64,000 nt of DNA. Source: Vitis vinifera. Its lineage: Eukaryota > Streptophyta > Magnoliopsida > Vitales > Vitaceae. The position numbers were made by a program, and so were the translations under genes. Below the pieces are notes generated by a model, which worked only from the letters and a program-made list of their open reading frames with translations, did not search any database and was not told the DNA's origin. Where the stretch lies: NCBI RefSeq assembly GCF_030704535.1, contig NC_081822.1, forward strand, positions 5,457,501-5,521,500, in the 5' to 3' direction. Within the stretch, counting starts at the first letter, position 1. Each line of letters begins with the position of its first letter. This document shows positions 1 to 12,728 of the stretch, piece after piece.

Positions 1-986
1 GGTGCGTGAAGGATCAAGTGGATTAGAGAAGTTACACTAAATAATAAAATTTAAAACAAGCTTTAGAATCGAAGCGAATCTTGAGATTCACTACTCCAAT
101 AAAGAAAGACCCGCAGAGTGGTCCGGGTGGGGAAGGAAGAAAAATCAGAATAGAGAAGGAAAATGGGGGGAAGGGCATTGAGCCCTGTTAAAACGAGTCA
201 CCCCAGGGGCGACGCATGTGGAACCAGTACAATGCCGTGGTCCGCCATCAAAAGGATGCAGAACATCCGCCGTATCTTCAGTGTCTCCACTCTCAGCTCT
301 ATCGCCGAATTAACAATTCCCACGTGGAGCTAGACTGGGCCACTGCTGCCTCCCTATATTTTTTAAATCGAATGAGACCATGGGCCATGGGCTATGGGCC
401 ATGGTCATGTTTAATTTATGTAGATATACCAACATTACATTCTAATATAATTCCAACCAACTACTTTGAGCTGGCAAAACTCACTTGGCTTGGTTCAACC
501 TCTGTCTTATGTATAGTTTTGTAATGGCTAAAAGGAAGTGACTGGGTCATACTCATTTGGCCTTTGGATTCGGCATTTTGGAAGCACTAGCTGGACAAGA
601 CGCTTAAGGAAGGCAGTCCTCTAGTCCCCTTGTAGGCTTCCTTGTCCCTATTACCTATTACCTCTCATCTCAATCTCCTATCCTTACTAGTCAAATGCAA
701 TTCCACTGTCAAGATTCTCAACCTAATTTATTGTTAAAAAGTTAATATATTTTGGAAATTAGTAGGACTCCGGCCTCCTGGGCTAGACATATTTCCCACT
801 TATGGGATCCGATTTCTAGTCCATACCCCTTAAATTTGCTTGGGTTTGGGCTTGGTCTTGGGCTTGTCATTTGTCATACTTGGAATTGTATTGGGCCCTC
901 TGGTTCAAAATGAGGTTAATTAAGACGAGTGAGAGCTTCCGGGGACGGTAACACGCAACAGCAAGTATAAGAATCAGATTTGATAA
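1..986. other. Region upstream of the CutA1 gene; no gene recognised
   Basis: I see no supported coding sequence here; the open frames are short and lack codon structure. A G-box core (CACGTG) lies at 321-326. A cluster of GGGCCATGG-type repeats sits at about 377-407. Several TGGGCY (site II-like) motifs occur between about 778 and 900, for example in TTGGGCTTG and ATTGGGCCC. Such motifs are common in promoters of plant housekeeping genes, so the right part is probably the CutA1 promoter and 5' UTR. The left 350 bases are moderately GC-rich and might be the edge of a transcript that lies mostly outside the window, but I cannot assign it. Confidence 0.4.
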
Positions 987-3900
987 ATGGCATCAACGCT
1001 CTGCTGTAAAGCATCCTCGATCGTCTCCTCGTCCGCAGTACGACGTCGTTTGCCCTTGGTAGGGGCATTTTGCATGCTCAGTTTGGGCCTCTCCAATCTC
1101 TGCCCTGCCCTCTCCTCCTCCCTCAAGACGGGTTGTGCTCAGTCTCTCCCTTTTGGGCCCTTTCTCCGGTACTTCTTCCTCCATTTTTCTGTTTGGTTCT
1201 TCTGAAATGCTGATAATTAATTCGAAAACCAATCAATGGCTAGGGTTCTTATTGTGTCCTAATTCTTAGTTAATCGCATGAGTATGGACTTAGATGTACG
1301 GAATTGATGTTTCAGCTCAAAGTTTGGTAATCAGACGCCAGCTAAAAGCGTTCGCTCGATCAGAATGGAAGCAAATCAGACTACCGTACCCAGTATTGTC
1401 GTTTATGTTACTGTCCCGAACAAAGAAGCGGGTTCGTCTTTCCAAATTTTCTCCCTAGAATTCTTTGAGTGGTGATATTGTTCAGATCAATTTTGATATT
1501 TTAGCTTGCAATGGATATATAGTATTAATAGTGGACAACTTTGATAGAAATTAGGCATGATTGAACAATGATTGTGATGGAAATGTTTTTTTTATGTCTT
1601 ATTTTCTTCCCTATATATTCTGTTTGTTGATGAAAGTTCAAGTAACCTTAATGATTCAAGTTAGAGATAACACAATGATTCTTTGTTAGGTAATTTATAA
1701 TTTTTTTTTATTAACTATGGTTTTGTTGGGTAGATGGCTGAAATTGATGACCTGGGCTTCACGTTAAGTATTTGAGATTCTCTTATATATTCCATGAGTG
1801 TTGTGCCAGGGCTTTGAGTTTTCTTTGACAATTTCAAGTTTTGGTATTCTATTTTTTGGAAGTGTTTTTGATGAAAATTAGGTGAGAGTTATCCCGGGGC
1901 TTTGGGTTTCTTTGGAGAACTCCAAGTATCAGTAATTCTCCTTTTTTAAGTGATTTTGAAGAATATCTTTTGATTAGTTATCTTATGGTTTTGGGTTTCC
2001 TTTGAGAACTTCAAGTTAAGTATTGTGGTTTCCCATTGTTAAAGTGATTTCATTGAATATCTTGCGAGGGTTATCCTAGTGCTTTAGGTTTCCTTTGAGG
2101 ATAGTGCATTCCCTGGTTGTTCTCCTTTCAATGTTCACTTCTTTGCAATGCATTCTCTTTTGTCTTCGCGTCTTTACTCATCTTTATACTTAGTTCTCCA
2201 TGCCATATGGAATACTACTTTGGGTTTTAATACCATTGATCCTGTTGCTTTGGAAACAGCCATATGATCTCATCTCCCCTCATGATATCACTTGGTGTAA
2301 TTGTGTAAATTATTTGAACTTGCAAATAATATCCTTGCAAAGATGGCAAGCAAACAAGTCAGAACAAGCTTCACCCCTCTGTTATTTTTTATCCCCAATG
2401 CATTTTATTTATTTTATCCAATATAAATAAATAAATAGATCTTCACTTTTATATCTTAAATTTTGACTATTTAGAAGTGGTTGCTTGACCCTTAAACTTT
2501 ACTGATAACAAATATAGATAGGGCATGTGATTAGTATGTTTTAAGGTATTGCTGCTAGGTGATATTATAGTCTCTTGGAAGACACATTACACTATCTATA
2601 CCACAAAGTTAGACAATATGGATCCAAGGCATTCTCTTTTGATAAGGAGTTTGAATCCAAGACATCATTCAGAAATAAAGTTCCTTATCTATGGTGTTGC
2701 ACATCTTTGGAAGGGGTGGCATTGAGTTAAGTTAAATGTGCTGATCTAATACATGGGTGTGTCAGAGCAATTTAATGCTCAGTAATGCTGGTCTAGACCT
2801 ATCAAGGGAATTAATCATTGTTCCCAATTATTCTAATTCTGTCAGGTGTGGTGCATGAGAGAATGCTCTGGTATCTTTCTTCCTCAGGTGATTGTGGGTG
2901 TGTGTTACGTCCTTTGTGCACATTTAAATCATTTTCTGTACCTGAGACTAGGATTTCTATTCCACTGAGCCAGTGCAAAAACCGGAAATAACAACAAAAA
3001 GGCAATTATCAAAATTATCAACGAGAAATATAATTGATTAGAATATAAAACCAACTCCTTAAGTATTTCTTCTAGATCTAGCATACTTATACTGGGCTTT
3101 CAAAGACAAATAAGTTAATAGAAGGTATTTATCAATGTTTTCATAACTAGACTAATCATTGAATAAAAAAAGTTATTGGATCACAATTTACTAGTCTGAT
3201 CAATAATTCAACCGCCATCAGGTTTGAGAATCAATTTGGACGAAAGTGAGTTAATTCATGTGGGGAGTGCGGATAATTTAGGGGTTGGTAAAAACTAGCC
3301 ACTTGTCTATTTTTTTTTTCTCCCAATACATACATGATGTCAACTTCCTTAATTTTAACCATTTCCTGGCATTAATTTATTCTGGAATTAATTCAATTTT
3401 AAAAGATACAGATGATCCCCTTTCATATAACCCCCACCTTCATTTAATTCAAATTTTATTACCCCTATCACTAATAACTGGTTTTATGGGTTAACATGGC
3501 CCTAGTGATCAATCTAGCTAAGCCATGTCATTCTTTTTTACCTTCCTCTCATCCTATGCCTCGTTATTCTCCCATTTCTTTTACTTTCTTTAGATTTTAA
3601 CCCATTTCACTACTTACCACCAACCGATCCCATTTTTCCACATGTCATTTTATCAGCCCCGGTTTGGTCACCTGTGGCCCAAACATTTGGCATTGACAAC
3701 TTTCTTATGTGAACATAGCCACATAGGTAGCCATTGGAGCTTTTGCTTACAATGAATCAATCACCTATTCTATTTTGCATATTGAGTTAAAAGATAACTT
3801 GAAACTAGTTACTTGATTGAAGCGACATTCATTTGGTATGTTTGCTTTCTTCTTCTTTCTTCTGTTTATCACTAGAAATATGTTGTTTTTGTTTTGGAAT

Positions 3901-6590
3901 TATCTTATGATATCTTTAACTGTTTGATAGTAAAAAAGAAATGGTGGAGGCATATCATATTCTTCTCTCCCCGACTTTTGTGACCATAAAATACTGCAGG
4001 CTATAACTCATTCTGGCTCTGTAGGAAATGATGGAGGCATATCATATTCTTCTCTCCCCCTATTTTGTGACCATAAAAGATTACGGGCTATAACTCATTC
4101 TGGCTCTGTAGCCCGTACCTAGCTGCCTGCACAGCCTTTTTGCTGTGACATATGCTTTCAGCTTATGTAAATATGCAGCTTCCCCTTTCAGATTGGGACA
4201 TTAAATGCTTGAAATATTTCAAGTTTTACTCGGGCAATAATACAGAACCTATATGCAGGAAAGAAGTTAGCAGAAAGCATAGTTAAAGAGAAGCTTGCAG
4301 CCTGTGTTAACCGAGTACCAGGTATGTTCTTCAGTCTCTCAAAGTGTGCCCTCAACATTTTGTTTTCTCTTGGTTCTTTCATCCTAGTATATTTTTAGTT
4401 GATGCCCCCCCTACCACAAAGAAAAAGAATCTCCTTTAGTGGATAGATTGCCAATGGATATTTCTGATTCTAATTAAATATTGAAATCATCTTTAATGTT
4501 CTTTTGCTGAAGCATCCTTTCATTACTATTTCATGACAGCTTGACATGCACTTTCAAATCAATCAATAATCTATTGTTTTTATTTTAGTTTTATAAGAAT
4601 GAAGGGAATGTTTGGGAAACCGTAAGATTAAAGTTGATGACTATGCAATATGATAACCATGATGGAGTGAGTTGCACTTGTCTTGGAATAAGTATGATCC
4701 CTGCTTTCAGACGGTACCAGGGTCATGATGGAGACTTCCTATCTCACACACAAAAATTCTAATTTTCTCATTCTTTTGGCACCTCCTCCCTTTGTTTGAG
4801 TTTGCAAATCCATTTTCTTTCTGTGGTTTAAACATGTCTCCTTTAACCTAAATCCTGATGACATATGGCTGCAGGTATTGAATCAGTTTATCATTGGCAG
4901 GGAGAGGTAAGATTTCATGTTCATGACTAAAGTAATCATGAATACCAATTAAATTTGTAGGTCGGTAGGTGATATAAACCATCAAAGCCCTTGACCTACC
5001 ATCTCATTTTAAATAGTTCATTTGGTCCTTTGTGCCTCATTTTGGTTGCAGATCCAGACAGATTCTGAGGAACTACTTATAATCAAGACCAGGGAATCTC
5101 TCTTGGAAGCTCTAACAGAGCATGTTAAAGCAAATCATGAATATGAGTAAGCACAACGCTTCTGCACTATTTTCCTACATAGATAACCTACTTGTCTGAG
5201 AAATTGGATGACATATGAGAAATGGCTATAGATATTGTGTGGAATATGATGTCATCCACATAAGCGGTTAGGTGGGAAAGTAAGATGCCTATACTAAGCT
5301 TCCTTGCAGTCTAGACATTGACCAGTAGGATTAATCAGTTCGCAAAATTGATTCATATAGAATAAATTAAGCTCTAACATTTCAGAAGTTGATTTCTTCT
5401 GATCTGTGAACTTGATCATTAATCTGAGATATTTTTCTCAAGGGATGTCATCTAATGGCCCTTTATAACTAAGGATGAAAATATTGGAATTGATGGAATA
5501 TGAGTGGTTGGATTTTACAAAAATTTTAGGAAAATTTTCAGATGGAAATTTGAAAAAAAAAAAAAACAAGGGATGAAAATTGATCAAAACTTATAAAAAT
5601 GTTGAAAAGAAACTCCAAGAAACAATAAAACAATTAGTAAATACTCATATTGGAGTTGTTTGTTAAAGAAAACAATATGTATGATAAAGTTTGTGACACT
5701 TAGTGATAATATGCAAAACTTGAAAACACATTTAATTAGAAAATAATGATCTATTTAATTTGGATATAATAAAAAATATAAAAGAAATAATGATGTATGT
5801 ATGATTTTTTATATTTAAAAATGTTTATAATTTTATTTACAAGTTTACATTTTAGTTACATTTAATTATTATACAAAAGTTACAATAATGGTTTTCATAT
5901 CTTTAACAATTAGTTAAACGAAATTTGAAAAGAAGATAACTAAAATTAATTTACTTACTAAACCTTTGTTTTAGCAGTTCAAATTTTTCCATGCATATAT
6001 TAAAAGTTTAGGCAATAGAGGCAATTCTCTCATGTTTGGAGAGAATCAAACGCAACTGAGGGCAACATTGCCCTGGTGGCTAGGTGCCACCCATTTCATG
6101 CTCAAGCCTTAAATTTTTTAAAGTGCGCTAAGGTGATTTGCTGGTTTGCTAAAAGCCACCAATATTTGGATGATAAAATTGTGCTTGAAAATCAGGAAAA
6201 TCCCAATAAAATTGGAAAAATTGGTGACTTTCTGTCTAGCCTTCTTTCCTTCCTCTCCATTATTTGTGCCCGTGCCTCCTGAAATCCTGACTTTTGCCCA
6301 TAACCAGCATGCCCAGGAATATAGCAGCTTTGAGCGGCTTTGGTAGTATGGCAGAATGTAGAAATCCTTGTGTAGCCAGCAGTTCTCAACAGTCTTCAAA
6401 CCACTTTTGAAGGAGAAAATAGAAAAAAGAATGATGTTAGTTGATATTCAACGGCCAGTCACCCAGTCTTTTATTTCTCCCCTTAACTTGCCTTTTGACT
6501 TTGTGCAGTGTGCCAGAAGTTATTGCCTTGCCCATCACTGGGGGCAATCTGCAGTACCTAGAGTGGATCAAAAACAGCACAAGGGACTGA
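987..6590 (+). CDS. CUTA: CutA1-type protein, probably plastid-targeted (6 exons)
   Basis: Exons 987-1168, 1316-1431, 4259-4321, 4875-4906, 5052-5146 and 6509-6590 join in phase to 570 nt, 189 aa plus stop. All introns are GT-AG. Residues 1 to about 77 are Ser/Arg/Leu-rich and acid-poor, as in a chloroplast transit peptide with a hydrophobic stretch. The CutA fold follows: VVYVTVPNKEAGKKLAESIV, KEKLAACVNRVPG, ESVYHWQGEIQTDSEELLII, then PEVIALPITGGNLQYLEWI at the end. Family knowledge: CutA1 is a small, very stable homotrimer first linked to divalent metal tolerance in bacteria; plant forms carry an N-terminal extension and bind copper in vitro. Its physiological role in plants is unclear. The ATG at 987 is the only one that supplies the extension; the internal Met at residue 78 would give a bacterial-length protein. 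Introns 2 and 5 carry tandem and AT-rich repeats. Confidence 0.93.
1735..2115. repeat. Degenerate ~90-bp tandem repeat in CutA1 intron 2
   Basis: Three to five diverged copies of a unit of about 90 bp lie in the large intron between CutA1 exons 2 and 3. Each contains a GGCTTTGGGTTTCYTTTGAG-like core followed by AACTTCAAGTTAAGTATT-like sequence and a TTAAAGTGATTT-like segment. Cores are visible near 1808, 1898, 1988 and 2079. Copies differ by substitutions and small indels, so the array is old. Confidence 0.7.
3938..4110. repeat. 87-bp direct tandem duplication in CutA1 intron 2
   Basis: The segment 3938-4024 is repeated at 4025-4110 with few differences. Both copies begin GAAATGRTGGAGGCATATC and end ATTCTGGCTCTGTAG. 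It lies about 150 bp upstream of exon 3 and does not disturb the acceptor. High identity suggests a recent duplication. Confidence 0.85.
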
Positions 6591-8463
6591 CTTCCTGAAC
6601 CTTGGCAGGAGGTATGGATTAAATGAAACTGAATCTAGCATGTGTAGAAAGCAACACTTGTGTTGGCTTGTATATGCAGATGGTTGCATCTATCTCGTAA
6701 ATATTTAAAATTAAGCCTGTGTGTCATCCCTATCTCTGTATTACCATATAAAGATCTTCAGTTCGCTTGGGTGGATATTTGCTTTGATGAATACAGACTG
6801 ATGTGCTTCCTCACATGTATATGCTAATTTTTGTGAAAGCATAAATGCATTTGCCATGTGCATGTCGAATGGTCATCTGCATTAACTTTTTGTAGTAGCA
6901 TGCATGATGCATCTACTCCTTCCATGTGCCCAGCTAGTTAAGTGGGCCCCCAGAAGAGCCGAAGGATATAAGGCGACTTCGTCCAATGGCCCTCTGCTTC
7001 CTTGCCATTTTTTCTCTCTAGGAACACGCATTGAAGTTTATGACGCTATCGAGAGAAAATTTATATTACAAAGGAGCCCAACGTCAACCAAGTGCTTGGT
7101 TGGTAGTTAAGAAGTTGAAACTGAAAAGGAAATGGGAACTGAGTGATGATATTTAAAATAAAACAATAGAAATTGAAGTCTTGAACTTTTGGGTGAAATG
7201 TCATTGTGGTTTCGTATATGCTGTGGTGGAGAGGAGGAAGAGGAGCAAGATCACAACACTAGAAATTTAGGATAAGAACGGAGAGAATAACAATGATGTG
7301 AAATCTCTTAGAAAGGGATATGATAAGCTGGTGAGGTGATTTTTCAAATAAATTACTAAAAAAATTGAACACTTTACTCTGTGTTTGTCTGGAAGTCAAG
7401 TGAATTTTGGTTTACCATTTAAAATATGTAAGGAAACAATTAAAATTAATTATAATTTATACATTTTTAAAATTGTTTTATTATATAAATAAAAGAATAT
7501 GTGAAATATATTTAAGGAAACATTTACAGAAATAATTTATTAATTTTAAATTTTTTGCTAATGAAACATCCAAATGTCGTTTATGATGATCTCAGGCCCT
7601 ACCGACCTTGCAGAAAGTCAAGGAAAAATATTTCCTCCTTTTGCCTTTCGAATGAGATGAGAGGTTGTATTTTTTGGGAATCATGTTATGGTTGAACAGC
7701 TCAACTAGCAACCCAGCCATTATGCTATGTTCCTAATGGTGACAGTATTTATAAAATAATAATAAATAAATAAAGAGGCAGATCCCAGCTTTGAAATTAC
7801 CGAACACGCATTGGGAATGCAGAATACACTTGCTTGGATCCTTTCAATATGCGCATAATTTAAGGGCAAAAAGAAAAAGAAAAAAGAGAGAGATTGCACG
7901 ACCATTAACTTACCATTGCACCATATCGAGCCCTGAAGCAAAACCACAGGCTCCTGGCCCCCGCAAATGATCTTTTACCAATTATTATTCGTCTTTCCAG
8001 CAGACTTCAGACGGATGGCTACGATTAACTTCAAAATTACCTGGCATCCAACCCATCCATGGCACAACATTTTTACAACATCGAAAGCTGCAACTGAAAG
8101 AGTTGCTCGTGTTGTTTTAAGAAAAGATATAACAAAAAGCTACCTAATTAAGCCCTTTTTAGCTTACAGCTATGAAGCATGTTCTGTTCCAGTCAATTTT
8201 TTTAGATTTAATTTAATTTGCAAAATAATGCAATTGGTGATATGATAACCTGAAATAAAAAAGAAACAACTTGATATTCCCACTGGATGCTACAGGTTTA
8301 AAATCTCTTCAGAACTTTAGAACAGAATAACTTTGTTTAAATATTGAAACATCATGACCCAGGTTGATGTTTCTAGAAACATAGTTTCACCAGCACAACA
8401 AAATGACATTCAAAGCCCACCTCCTCCTGGAGAGGAATATGACTGGCCAATTTAAAACATCCC
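6591..8463. other. Intergenic region between convergent CutA1 and 14-3-3 genes
   Basis: The 3' ends of the CutA1 gene and of the 14-3-3 gene face each other here, so both 3' UTRs must lie in this stretch. I see no third gene. About 7380-7580 is very AT-rich and starts with a GTGTTTGTCTGG segment like the terminal repeats of plant MITEs, but I could not pair it with a matching inverted end. Confidence 0.5.
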
Positions 8464-11400
8464 CTATGGCTCATCCAACTGGTCCTGCATGAACCAAACC
8501 CAACACAGTTCAAATTATATCTCTGATCAACCTATTCTGCAATAATAATTGCAGATTTACCAAAGCCAACACATTCTTTGACACGTGGAACACAAAGAGA
8601 TGCACTGACCTGAGCATCTGAAGTCCAAAGAGTAAGATTGTCCCTCAGCAGTTGCATGATAAGAGTGCTGTCCTTGTATGATTCTTCTCCCAGAGTGTCC
8701 AACTCAGCAATGGCTTCCTCAAATGCCTGTAAACAACGAAAACAAGGAACCATGCATTCATGCGTATCATATTCTTACACTGGCCTTTAGTAATAAAAGA
8801 GTCAAATGCACCACCCCTTTACCAAACCTCAACCCTAAAAGCCAAGGGAAGAAGAAGAAAGACCACAGACCAACAACTAGGTTAATTCAGAAACTGTTAA
8901 ATGGCTTGCTATACCCAATGAAATGAGTGGAGTTAAAACCTAAATGAGCAGTGACAGGCAAGTTATCACGAGTATCCAGTATAACCAACTTTGACAAAGT
9001 AGCCTCATTCTATCATATTATAACTCAGTAAAGCGACTTGACATGTGGGCAGACATGGAAAACAATAAGACCAAAATTTACAAAGCATGCATATTATGGC
9101 GATGATTTAGGACATCTCTAACCAAAATCTTCAATAACATATTACTAACCAGAATTTACTTTTGCTTTAGCACCCCGCACAAATGAACTTTTTAGAGTAT
9201 TAATGTGTACAGTTGTTAATTCCCTCACCACAAAAGGAGGACAAGGAACAGAAAAAGAAACAACAAAAACAATCAGTTAAGAAAATAATTTTCTTTCAAT
9301 AATTGGCCTATCATCCACTTGAATAATAAGAACCAAAATTTTTTCAATATTTATATGAAAATAACTTATTTTCTCTTGAATAAGAATATCCTATCATCAG
9401 GAAAGCAATTATGATTCTATAGTTTATCAGCAGAGATACGGCAAGAAGGTGATACATACTTATTAAACCCCAAGAAATCTGGTCAATCTACATAGAACTA
9501 ACAACACCAGGCGTGCACTGTTCCCATGTGTGTGCACAAACACACATGGCCAGTGCAGAAAAAGACTAAATTGTTGCAATAGATTGAACTTTACCAAGTG
9601 GTATGGGTTTCCATGCATTAACTTCAGTATACTAAAATATTCAGTATTTAATCAATCATTACTCTGGGTTGGTTTCTTCAGCCAAACACATATCAGAGAA
9701 TGGTTTTTATTTTTAATCCATGGCACACACACAAACAGATCGAGAGAGATAGAAACTGACAGATCTAACACCCAATATTCAGGAAAGGGCTTCAAGATAG
9801 ATCTGAATTTTAATTTTAGATCTTGGCTGTCCCAATGCCAACTAGTTTGCTTACAAGGTCGTGACAAGTTTAGGGGTAATAGCTAGCAGGCAGGTTAAAT
9901 GACACTGCCCATAAAGTCAACACATGATTACTTTATTGCCCAGTAAGTTCAACTGTGATAAGAATTGAGATTTGTTTATTACAACTATTTTCCGAAATTC
10001 TAGTGGAGTTCTAATCTAATCATAAAAACAATTCCAGATCCACCCTCCACAGTCCATATCAATAACAGTTCCTATGAAATGTCTTGTTTGGTTGCTGAGA
10101 AAAGGAAGGAAAAGAAAAGAAAAAGAAAAAGAAAAAGAAAAAATCCTAGATTTTGAATCTCAAATACTTACTGTTTGAGACCTGACCTCAACTCCACAGA
10201 TCCCGATATACCTAATATATCTCAGCTGACGCGACCTTTTTACTACGTCGAGAAATAAAGCAACACAAACAAAAGATTCAAAACTTCAAATTGCTTGCTT
10301 CTCCTCCTTATTTATCAGCAGCCAAACAAAAGATATTAACAGCCAAGACATGGAGGGGAAAGGCGAAGGATGAAATATTACATAATAGCTGAAGAAAAGG
10401 AATACCTGTTTGGCCATGCTACAGGCCTTATCCGATGAATTGAGAATCTCATAGTAAAACACAGAGAAATTGAGCGCCAAGCCCAACCTTATTGGATGAG
10501 TCGGGGCCAGATCAGCTAGAGCAATATCCTTCAAAGAAACAGAAGGAAAACAAATCAAACATCAATTTCTAAGTCTCCAATTCTGATAAAAACAACACCC
10601 TAAAATAAATTTCCTGGTGACACCCACTTAGAAAAACGCAGTAAAATAATAACAATAATAATAATTGAACCTTAGGTTTTCCATGTTTGAGAAGGAGAAA
10701 ACAAAAATCTTCCCTCAAGTGAGCCTGATGGAACTATGAGCTTTCATTTTTGGAAAACCATACCACCATAGAACATGAGAATTCAAGTCTCTCTCTTTTG
10801 TTTTTTTTCTTCTCTCTTCCTTTTCCTCCCCCGGATACATCGCCTACCAAACAGGAGTCAGAGTTTTCTTCTCTCCTTTTTCTGCATTTCGATTTTATTG
10901 CCAAAAAATCCCAATCTCCATCAAACACACTCATAACCCTAATCCTCTTTCGATATCAAAATTCTCGTAAGCAAAGACAGACTTACTTTTATTTATTAAA
11001 AAAAAAATACTTCTGTTCTTTCCCTCAATTTTCTCGACAGCCAAAGGAAGGGCAAAACATCGAGATCTAGTCATAATCTGCTAAGCTGGCTTGTAACAAC
11101 ACAACTATCAGGCTTGAAAAAAAATAAATTTGCTTTTTAAAATAATTTCTTTCTTGCATTCTCGGAAATGAAACAGAAGCCAATAATACCTGAGCAGACT
11201 TGTATGCTAACATAGTCTCCTCGGCGGCATCCTTCTTCTCATTCCCAACCTTGAACTCAGCTAAATACCTGTGGTAGTCCCCCTTCATCTTCATGTAAAA
11301 CACCTTGGACTCGCTTGTGGAAGCCGAAGGTATCAGATGCGAGTCCAAGAGCTTCAAAATACCAGCACAGACCTCGGAGAGCTCCGTCTCCACCGTGGAT

Positions 11401-11687
11401 CTGTAGTCTTTGACAAGAGCCACATGCTCCTCGTTCTTGCGACTCTCCTCCTTCTGCTCTATCGACGACACAATCCTCCACGCGGCTCGGAGCGAGCCGA
11501 TCACGTTCTTGTAGGCCACGGAGAGGAGGTTCCTCTCCTCGACGGTGAGCTCCGACATGGAGGTCCACCCGATTACAAGCTTTTCCATGAATTTGACCAT
11601 CTCCTCATATCGCTCGGCTTGCTCGGCGAGTTTGGCCAGGTACACGTACTGCTCTCTGGTGAGATTCTCCGGCAGTGTGGACGCCAT
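8464..11687 (-). CDS. 14-3-3 protein, kappa/lambda (non-epsilon) type (4 exons)
   Basis: Minus-strand exons 11687-11190, 10528-10406, 8726-8610 and 8484-8464 join in phase to 252 aa. The protein begins [20 protein letters not shown] and carries both 14-3-3 signatures, [11 protein letters not shown] and [20 protein letters not shown], plus the groove segments [13 protein letters not shown] and [17 protein letters not shown]. It ends in the short tail SDAQDQLDEP. Family knowledge: 14-3-3 proteins are cytosolic and nuclear dimers of all-helical subunits that bind phosphoserine or phosphothreonine motifs and regulate enzymes, pumps and transcription factors. The four-exon layout, the [19 protein letters not shown] segment and the short C-terminus match the Arabidopsis GRF6/GRF8 (lambda/kappa) group best. 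The frame is open for 300 nt upstream of the chosen ATG, but a TATA-like box sits inside that stretch, so the ATG ending at 11687 is preferred. Confidence 0.96.
10107..10143. repeat. AAAAG/AAAAAG microsatellite in a 14-3-3 intron
   Basis: A purine-only run of AAAAG and AAAAAG units lies in intron 2 of the 14-3-3 gene. On the coding strand it reads as a pyrimidine tract about 260 nt downstream of exon 2. Confidence 0.8.
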
Positions 11688-11753
11688 CACAGTAAAGTCC
11701 GAGTTGCAGACCACCACCGAGGATCGTGATGCAACTTGGGTTTGCTCTTGGCA

Positions 11754-11761
11754 TTTTATAT
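11754..11761 (-). promoter_or_regulatory. Candidate TATA box of the 14-3-3 gene
   Basis: On the minus strand the sequence reads CCACATATAAAATGCC. A TATA box here would place the transcription start near 11725-11730, leaving a 5' UTR of about 40 nt before the ATG at 11687. That would put the upstream in-frame extension outside the mRNA. Confidence 0.5.
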
Positions 11762-12728
11762 GTGGGGAAAAAGTATTGACAACGGCTGGTACACACGATG
11801 TTGTTTGTGTGAAGTGAACTATGACCGTTGGATTTACAGATGAAGGCGATATCATGAGCGACAAAGGTGGTATTATCACTGCAGCTGTATGGGCCATTGA
11901 AAATTTGAAATTAAGCGATTTGATGTTGGCGTGTAATGTGGACCCGGATGTGATAAATCGGGTCTGCCGATATTCCTGTCTTTTCACTTCTGGGTCAATT
12001 ACAATCTCAATTTTAAGGCCACTTCGTTCGCTTGGCCCCTCCTTCCTTTATCCGTATCAGGCTACTCTTTGTCTCTTTCATTATAACTTCTATTGCCAAT
12101 ACCATCCCCTTTTCAAATTATACATTGGAGGTACCGGATATGGTCGGGTATACCCGGACCAACTATGCTCAGGCACAGAGGTATTGGGTCAAACCTGGGT
12201 CCTAACCAATACCGGATGCAAAACATGAATATATTGCGAGTGAAGTTACTCATTTCCGAGGTGAAATTACATTTTTGGAAAATAATTTTTCATTTAAAAA
12301 ATATAGGAATTTTTTATAATAACTTATTCATATATTCCTCTTCCTCCTGAAAAACAAAATTTATTATGAATAAATTTAATTTAATTTTCACATTTTAGCT
12401 ATTTAATCATTTGCATGAAATAAATATTTTCTAAAAATTTGTCTTTTTGGCATAATATTTTATTTCACTTATTATTTTATAAATAAAATAAATTTTTAAA
12501 TAAATAAATGTTATATGAAGAAGGTGGGCTCTCTCCTCCATCTTCCACTGTTCTCTTGGGGGGAAGGTTTATTTTTATTTATTTATTTATTTTTATTCAA
12601 GTCACCTCCAGGATCGCTTCATTAGTATTAGTGGCCTGTAAAGAAGAAAAGATTTTATCAAGTAGATTACAATTTCTGTCCCTGTTTTCTAGCAGTCGTT
12701 TTATCAAACATCTGGTGGACAAATCCAG
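11762..12728. other. Shared upstream region of the divergent 14-3-3 and PPR genes
   Basis: The 14-3-3 gene runs left and the PPR gene runs right from this stretch, so it should hold both promoters. Visible items are a near-palindrome GGTCGGGTATACCCGGACC at 12142-12160, an AT-rich block at 12280-12510 and a TTTA-rich run at about 12567-12597. No coding sequence is supported. Confidence 0.5.

Noticed and set aside
216-524. 102-codon open frame at the left edge
   Set aside because: No homology recognised, low-complexity C-terminal part over AT-rich DNA, and no supporting gene structure.
1735-4110. CRISPR-like array
   Set aside because: The repeats are diverged and abut without unique spacers of constant length, in a plant intron.
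11271-11729. 152-codon plus-strand open frame
   Set aside because: It is antisense to 14-3-3 exon 1 and reflects that exon's base composition; it has no recognisable motif.
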